DNA from: an uncultured Collinsella sp.
GTDB taxonomy: Bacteria; Actinomycetota; Coriobacteriia; Coriobacteriales; Coriobacteriaceae
Reading direction: 5' to 3'
Length of the DNA stretch: 9,694 bases
Assembly (NCBI GenBank): GCA_934630385.1
Contig: CAKTWE010000065.1
Span: forward strand, 1 to 9,694
The position numbers and the translations under genes are program-made. Under the pieces are notes generated by a model. That model ran no database searches. It had not been told where the DNA came from and worked only from the letters and a program-made list of their open reading frames with translations. Shown in pieces: positions 6,145-9,694 of this stretch (position 1 is its first letter; each line of letters starts with the position of its first letter).

Positions 6145-7047
6145 CTATGCATCCACATGAACAAGCAGGCAACGGAGCGTGCCGGAGCAGCCCTCGTAGG
6201 GGCGCTTACCGGCGCCGTAGCCGACGGCCTCGATGCGGTAGCGGGCCGGCAGGTGCTCGGACGTGCGCAGTGCGGCGACGATGGCGGCACCCGTGGGCGT
6301 CACGAGCTCGCCGGCGACCGGTGCGGGCGTGAGGGCGATATTGCCCGCCTGGCACAGGTTGACGACAGCGGGGACGGGAATGGGCATGAGACCGTGGGCA
6401 CAGCGGATGGTACCGTGACCCTCAGAGAGCGACTCGACCACGATGTCCTCAATACCCAGGTCATCGAGGCAGATGGCGACAGAGCAGACGTCGACGATGG
6501 AGTCGACGGCGCCCACCTCGTGGAACATGACGGTCTCGGGCGTTTTGCCGTGAGCCTTGGCCTCGGCAGCGGCGAGCGCGGTAAAGATGGCGAGGGCGCG
6601 ACGCTTGGCGCCATCGCTTAACTGCGAGCCATCGATGATGGCGGTGACGTCAGCCAAAGAACGGTGGTGATGGTGGTGGGCGTGATGGTGGCCCTCGTGG
6701 TCGTGGTCATGCTCGTGGCAGTGCTCGTGTTCGTGCTCGCCATGATCATGATGGTGGTGCTCATGCTCGTGCGTGTGCTCGGCAGCTGCTTCGTTGCCGT
6801 AGAGCCAGGCCATATCGTGATCGTGGTTCTCGAGCTCCTCTGCAAGCTGGACGTCGAAATCGCAGGCGTTGATGTCATGCTTGCTTACGCGTGTGACGGC
6901 GATCGTAAAGCCGTCGACCGGCAGCGTGGCGAGCTGCTCGCGCAGGTGCTCCTCGCTGGCGCCTAGGTCGAGCAGGGCCGCGACGGTCATATCGCCGCTG
7001 ATGCCCGAGGTGCCGTCGATGATAAGCGTGTGCTGATGTTTGGACAT
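6145..7047 (-). CDS. larC: Nickel insertion protein LarC, N-terminal (LarC1) half only
   Basis: LarC inserts nickel into the pincer cofactor precursor in a CTP-dependent cyclometallation. This 300-aa protein begins with the family motif DGTSGISGDM (11-20), has a very His-rich tract at 91-128, then FHEVGAVDSIVDV and HGLMPIPVPAV, and ends shortly after GYGAGKRPYEGCSGTLRCLL. That end matches the LarC1/LarC2 boundary. In L. plantarum a programmed ribosomal frameshift at this point adds about 140 residues (LarC2), the part that binds CTP. Here a TAG (6147-6145) is followed by the tetR start, and no frame downstream looks like LarC2. The ATG at 7047 has AAGGAG 6 nt upstream, and that site overlaps the larB stop, so the two are translationally coupled. 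Family assignment is sure; whether this short form works alone is not. Confidence 0.9.
   Translation of the reverse strand: MSKHQHTLIIDGTSGISGDMTVAALLDLGASEEHLREQLATLPVDGFTIAVTRVSKHDINACDFDVQLAEELENHDHDMAWLYGNEAAAEHTHEHEHHHHDHGEHEHEHCHEHDHDHEGHHHAHHHHHRSLADVTAIIDGSQLSDGAKRRALAIFTALAAAEAKAHGKTPETVMFHEVGAVDSIVDVCSVAICLDDLGIEDIVVESLSEGHGTIRCAHGLMPIPVPAVVNLCQAGNIALTPAPVAGELVTPTGAAIVAALRTSEHLPARYRIEAVGYGAGKRPYEGCSGTLRCLLVHVDA
6664..6777 (-). other. His-rich metal-binding tract within larC
   Basis: Codons 91-128 of larC encode 23 histidines in 38 residues, interspersed with Glu and Asp and one Cys (110). The DNA is a run of CAC/CAT codons alternating with GAG and GAC. Such tracts bind nickel and occur, usually shorter, in LarC and in hydrogenase or urease maturation proteins. 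The repetitive DNA makes the length likely to vary between strains. Confidence 0.85.
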
Positions 7048-7057
7048 GGAATGCTCC

Positions 7058-7840
7058 TTAACGGGCGCAGGGCGTGCCGGCGCTCAGATGATTGATAAGA
7101 CTTGCCTGGTAGGCGGCACCAAAGCCGTTGTCGATGTTGACGACCGAAACGCCGCTGGCGCAGGAGTTGAGCATGGCGAGCAGCGCGGCTACGCCACCAA
7201 AACTCGCGCCGTAACCCACGCTGGTGGGAACGGCTATGACCGGACAGCTTACCAGGCCGCCGACAACGCTCGCCAGTGCGCCCTCCATGCCGGCAATGGC
7301 GATGACCACCTGTGCCTGGGCAAGTTCCTCGGCATGCGCGAGCAGACGGTGCAGGCCGGCGACACCCACGTCGTAGAGGCGGTCGACCTCGTTGCCATAG
7401 AACTCGGCCGTCAACGCGGCTTCTTCGGCGACGGGCAGGTCGCTCGTGCCGGCGCAGGCGACGACGATGCGTCCGTTGCCGGTAGGGGAGGGCTTGCCGC
7501 CCACGAGGGCGAGCTGTGCGTCCGGGACATATCCCAGGTCGATGCCGTTGCCAAGAAGCTCAGCGGTGCGCGCGGCTTTTTCGGCATCCAGGCGCGTGAC
7601 CAGGATGCGCTCCTGGCCGGCATCGCGCAGTGCTTCGATAATGGTGGCAATCTGATCGGCGGTTTTACCGGCCCCGTAGACAACCTCGCCGGCTCCCTGG
7701 CGCACCCCGCGCGAAAGATCGAGCTGCGCAAAGCCCAAATCGGCGGTCGGAGCCGTCTGGATGCGCGTGAGGGCGTCGGCAGGGGTGACTGCTCCGCCGG
7801 CAACATCGCTCAGCAATTGCTCAAGATCTCGCTTATCCAT
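7058..7840 (-). CDS. larB: Nickel-pincer cofactor biosynthesis protein LarB (NaAD carboxylase/hydrolase)
   Basis: Catalyses the first step of cofactor synthesis: carboxylation of the pyridinium ring of nicotinic acid adenine dinucleotide and hydrolysis of the phosphoanhydride, giving the dicarboxylated mononucleotide. The 260-aa protein has the N-terminal LarB region (DLGFAQLDLSRGVRQG, EVVYGAGKT at 52-60) and a C-terminal PurE-like domain with AIAGMEGALASVVGG, VPTSVGYGASFGG and LNSCASGVSVVNIDNGFGA. C227 corresponds to the cysteine that attacks the pyridinium ring in L. plantarum LarB, and E186 to its active-site glutamate. I chose ATG at 7840, preceded by GAAGGGA with about 6-nt spacing. A GTG at 7873 would add 11 residues without a good site. 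It is the first gene of larB-larC-tetR, with its stop overlapping the larC ribosome binding site, and a 34-bp inverted repeat lies 45 nt upstream. Confidence 0.93.
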   Translation of the reverse strand: MDKRDLEQLLSDVAGGAVTPADALTRIQTAPTADLGFAQLDLSRGVRQGAGEVVYGAGKTADQIATIIEALRDAGQERILVTRLDAEKAARTAELLGNGIDLGYVPDAQLALVGGKPSPTGNGRIVVACAGTSDLPVAEEAALTAEFYGNEVDRLYDVGVAGLHRLLAHAEELAQAQVVIAIAGMEGALASVVGGLVSCPVIAVPTSVGYGASFGGVAALLAMLNSCASGVSVVNIDNGFGAAYQASLINHLSAGTPCAR

Positions 7841-7884
7841 ATATGTTCCCTTCGACGGCGCAAAGTCTAGCACTCAAAGGGTAT

Positions 7885-7918
7885 GTTTCCGAACACTAAG
7901 ACAAAATTGTTCGGAAAC
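7885..7918. promoter_or_regulatory. 34-bp inverted repeat upstream of larB, candidate operator
   Basis: GTTTCCGAACA (7885-7895) and TGTTCGGAAAC (7908-7918) are perfect 11-bp inverted arms separated by 12 bp (CTAAGACAAAAT). Arm centres are 23 bp apart, about two helical turns. Each arm contains the short symmetric core TTCCGAA. The site sits in the AT-richer gap between the serB stop and larB, where the larB promoter should be. No T-run follows in the direction of transcription, so it does not look like a serB terminator. Binding by the TetR-family product of the same operon is an inference. Confidence 0.55.
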
Positions 7919-7954
7919 TATAGGACAGACTGATTCAATTGTTAGACGGATCGA

Positions 7955-8590
7955 CTAGTCGCGCAGGATGATGTCCATGGCGAGCATCAGGTTGCGCTCG
8001 TCGATGGTAAACGGGGCGGCCTCGCGCGTCTTGGGCTTGGCGCAAAACGCGATGCCCGTGCCTGCGGCCTGGATCATGGGGATGTCGTTTGCCCCATCGC
8101 CGATTGCGACGGTATGGGCCATGTCGACACCGCACTCAACTGCCCAGTCCAGCAGCTGGATGAGCTTGGACTCCTTGGTCACGATGTCTGCCGCCAGCTT
8201 GCCGGTGAGCTTGCCGTCCACGACCTCCAGGCGGTTAGCGAGGCAAAAGTCGATGCCCGCGGCGGCCACGATCTTATCAGCGACCTCGTGAAAGCCACCG
8301 CTTACCACGCCGACCTTCCAGCCCTTGCTGTGCGCCGAGCGCACAAGCTCCAACGCGCCGGGAGTAAACGTCACGCGCTCAAAGGTGCGCTCGAATACGC
8401 TCTCGTCCAAGCCGGCAAGCAGCCCCACGCGCTCCTCGAGCGCCTGCTTAAAGTCGAGCTCGCCGCGCATGGCGCGTTCGGTGATCCGCGCAACCTGCTC
8501 GCCCACGCCGGCCTCCTCGCCCAACAGGTCGATGACCTCCTGGTTGATGAGCGTGGAGTCGATATCCATAACGATGAGGCGTGCAGTCAT
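7955..8590 (-). CDS. serB: Phosphoserine phosphatase SerB (HAD family)
   Basis: Dephosphorylates O-phosphoserine to L-serine, the last step of serine synthesis, in the cytoplasm. The 211-aa protein carries the HAD motifs in order: MDIDSTL with nucleophile D9 and acid/base D11, VVSGGF with S97, the motif III lysine in TKESK (138-142), and the magnesium-binding GDGANDIPM (164-172). The small helical cap carries the ERMRG-like sequence ERAMRGELDF (38-47), typical of SerB. It lacks the N-terminal ACT-like extension seen in some SerB proteins. ATG at 8590 follows GGAAAGG (8597-8603, minus strand) with about 6-nt spacing; a frame open to 8659 adds unconserved residues. It is divergent from aspS and separated from larB by 114 nt, so probably not part of the lar operon. 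A closely related HAD phosphatase with another substrate is possible but less likely. Confidence 0.9.
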   Translation of the reverse strand: MTARLIVMDIDSTLINQEVIDLLGEEAGVGEQVARITERAMRGELDFKQALEERVGLLAGLDESVFERTFERVTFTPGALELVRSAHSKGWKVGVVSGGFHEVADKIVAAAGIDFCLANRLEVVDGKLTGKLAADIVTKESKLIQLLDWAVECGVDMAHTVAIGDGANDIPMIQAAGTGIAFCAKPKTREAAPFTIDERNLMLAMDIILRD

Positions 8591-8730
8591 GGCGGGCCTT
8601 TCCGAGTGCAGTTGTATTGGGGCACATTGTCGCACGCCGCGCGCCTGAGCGACGGCCACGGCGCATCAATTGTTTCGTCTCCGTCAAGTCTTTGGGCAGG
8701 AGCTACTTTTCCGCGGCACATCGACACAGG

Positions 8731-8741
8731 TGCGATAAGAT
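8731..8741 (+). promoter_or_regulatory. Possible extended -10 promoter for aspS
   Basis: TGCGATAAGAT contains a TG dinucleotide followed by a -10-like hexamer (GATAAG or TAAGAT, each 4 of 6 matches to TATAAT). No good -35 box lies 16-18 nt upstream. It would give a leader of roughly 100 nt that includes the structured segment 8776-8825. Weak, based on sequence resemblance and position only. Confidence 0.3.
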
Positions 8742-8775
8742 AGAACGCCATGTCTGGCTGCGCGGTTTACGCAGG

Positions 8776-8825
8776 CCGGGCAAATCTGTACGACGCCGCC
8801 CGGAACGACACGGGGCGGCACAGAT
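8776..8825 (+). promoter_or_regulatory. Structured aspS leader with two competing stems
   Basis: Stem A pairs CCGGGC (8776-8781) with GCCCGG (8798-8803). Stem B pairs GCCGCCC (8795-8801) exactly with GGGCGGC (8813-8819) and is extended by ATCTGT (8784-8789) pairing exactly with ACAGAT (8820-8825), leaving a 5-nt ACGAC bulge on one side. The two stems share bases 8798-8801 and cannot coexist. Stem B ends 4 nt before the ribosome binding site AAAGGAGG (8830-8837). No T-run follows, and the T-box consensus TGGNACCGCG is not visible. A translational switch is a hypothesis. Confidence 0.45.
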
Positions 8826-8846
8826 CCATAAAGGAGGATCACTGGT

Positions 8847-9694
8847 ATGAGCCAGACCCGTCCCATCGACGAGCATTCCATGCACACCCGTACCTGCGGC
8901 GAGCTTCGCCGCGAGAACGTGGGCGAAGAGGTCACCCTCACCGGTTGGGTGAGCCGTCGCCGCGACCACGGCGGCCTTATCTTCTGCGACCTTCGCGACC
9001 GCGAGGGCATCACGCAGCTCACCTTCGACCCCGAACACTCCGACGGCGACGCCTTTAAGATCGCCGAGACCATGCGTCCCGAGTGGCCCATCAAGATTCA
9101 CGGCGTCGTGCGCGCCCGTGGCGAGGAGACCACCAACACCAAGCTCGCGACCGGCGAGATCGAGGTCCTGACCGACCACGCCGAGGTGCTCAACACGTCC
9201 GTCACCCCGCCGTTCCAGATCGAGGACGGCATCGAGACCAGCGAGGACACCCGCCTGCGTTATCGCTATCTGGACCTCCGTCGTCCCGAGATGATGGCCA
9301 ACCTCAAGCTGCGCTCCGACTTTACCTTTGCCATTCGCGAGGCGCTGCACAACCGTGAGTTCATGGAGGTCGAGACGCCCTCCCTGTTCAAGTCCACGCC
9401 CGAGGGCGCCCGCGACTTCATCGTTCCCAGCCGCATCCAGCCGGGCAACTTCTACGCCCTGCCGCAGTCCCCTCAGCTCCTGAAGCAGCTGCTTATGGTC
9501 GGTGGCGTCGAGCGCTACTACCAGGTTGCCAAGTGCTTCCGCGACGAGGACTTGCGTGCCGACCGTCAGCCCGAGTTCACCCAGGTCGATATCGAGATGT
9601 CCTTCGTGGACCAGAACGACGTTATGAGCGCGCTCGAGGAGGTCCTGGCCGACGCCTTCGGCCGCATGGGTGTCGAGATGCCCACGCCGCTGCG
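8847..9694 (+). CDS. aspS: Aspartate-tRNA ligase, 3' end beyond window
   Basis: Charges tRNA(Asp) with aspartate using ATP. It is a class IIb synthetase; 282 codons are present of a protein usually near 590 aa. ATG at 8847 is preceded by a strong AAAGGAGG (8830-8837) with 9-nt spacing. The N-terminal OB-fold anticodon-binding domain covers about residues 12-115 ([22 protein letters not shown]). It is followed by [12 protein letters not shown], the bacterial-type sequences [13 protein letters not shown] and [16 protein letters not shown] (QSPQ at 207-210), and class II motif 2 [20 protein letters not shown] from residue 231. The window ends inside the catalytic domain before motif 3. Histidine 41 replaces the leucine found at this place in E. 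coli AspRS, a residue associated with non-discriminating enzymes that also charge tRNA(Asn). The frame is clean to the window edge. Confidence 0.96.
   Translation, partial: MSQTRPIDEHSMHTRTCGELRRENVGEEVTLTGWVSRRRDHGGLIFCDLRDREGITQLTFDPEHSDGDAFKIAETMRPEWPIKIHGVVRARGEETTNTKLATGEIEVLTDHAEVLNTSVTPPFQIEDGIETSEDTRLRYRYLDLRRPEMMANLKLRSDFTFAIREALHNREFMEVETPSLFKSTPEGARDFIVPSRIQPGNFYALPQSPQLLKQLLMVGGVERYYQVAKCFRDEDLRADRQPEFTQVDIEMSFVDQNDVMSALEEVLADAFGRMGVEMPTPL

Noticed and set aside
6136..6230. Programmed frameshift at the end of larC into a downstream LarC2
   Set aside because: None of the three minus-strand frames after the larC stop contains recognisable LarC2 sequence; the next coding frame is clearly TetR.
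6664..6966. Open frame on the plus strand opposite larC encoding a very hydrophobic Val/Met-rich protein
   Set aside because: It is the complement of the CAC/CAT-rich His tract, which reads as GTG/ATG on the other strand. No ribosome binding site and no independent support.
8750..9058. Open frame starting in the aspS leader, considered as a leader peptide
   Set aside because: It runs far into aspS in another frame, has no ribosome binding site, and shows no run of Asp or Asn codons expected of an attenuator peptide.

Overview
The window looks like chromosomal DNA of a high-GC Gram-positive gut actinobacterium, most likely Coriobacteriia and Collinsella-like. That placement is an inference. 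It rests on GC-rich codon use, strong AGGAGG-type ribosome binding sites, and palindromic intergenic repeats full of GCGCTTCGCGC motifs. No phage, transposase, CRISPR array, tRNA or rRNA is visible.

Layout: (1) 1-2640 (+), phosphoenolpyruvate carboxylase, with its 5' end at or beyond the window edge. (2) 2641-3236, a 596-nt gene-free stretch holding a 127-nt long-hairpin element, a second right-half copy of it, and tandem repeats. (3) 3237-5295 (+), larA (nickel-pincer lactate racemase, TTG start) and larD (aquaporin-type lactate channel). (4) 5296-5602, a convergent intergenic stretch with a second complete hairpin element of about 130 nt. (5) 5603-7840 (-), a tight operon larB-larC-tetR. 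(6) 7955-8590 (-), serB. (7) 8591-8846, a divergent spacer with a structured aspS leader. (8) 8847 to the end (+), aspS, cut by the window edge.

The core is a lactate racemization locus. LarB starts nickel-pincer nucleotide cofactor synthesis by carboxylating and hydrolysing nicotinic acid adenine dinucleotide. LarC inserts nickel. LarA uses the finished cofactor to interconvert D- and L-lactate, and LarD lets lactate cross the membrane. Compared with the Lactiplantibacillus plantarum larABCDE operon, this locus is rearranged: larA-larD faces larB-larC tail to tail, larE is absent, and larC encodes only the N-terminal (LarC1) half. A TetR-family regulator gene starts 2 nt after the larC stop, where the LarC2 half would be expected. 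A 34-bp inverted repeat upstream of larB and a 15-bp palindrome between larA and larD are candidate regulatory sites.

The least explained material is non-coding. Two long imperfect palindromes (after ppc and after larD) share the same architecture and show compensatory base changes. The aspS leader can form two mutually exclusive stems just upstream of its ribosome binding site.
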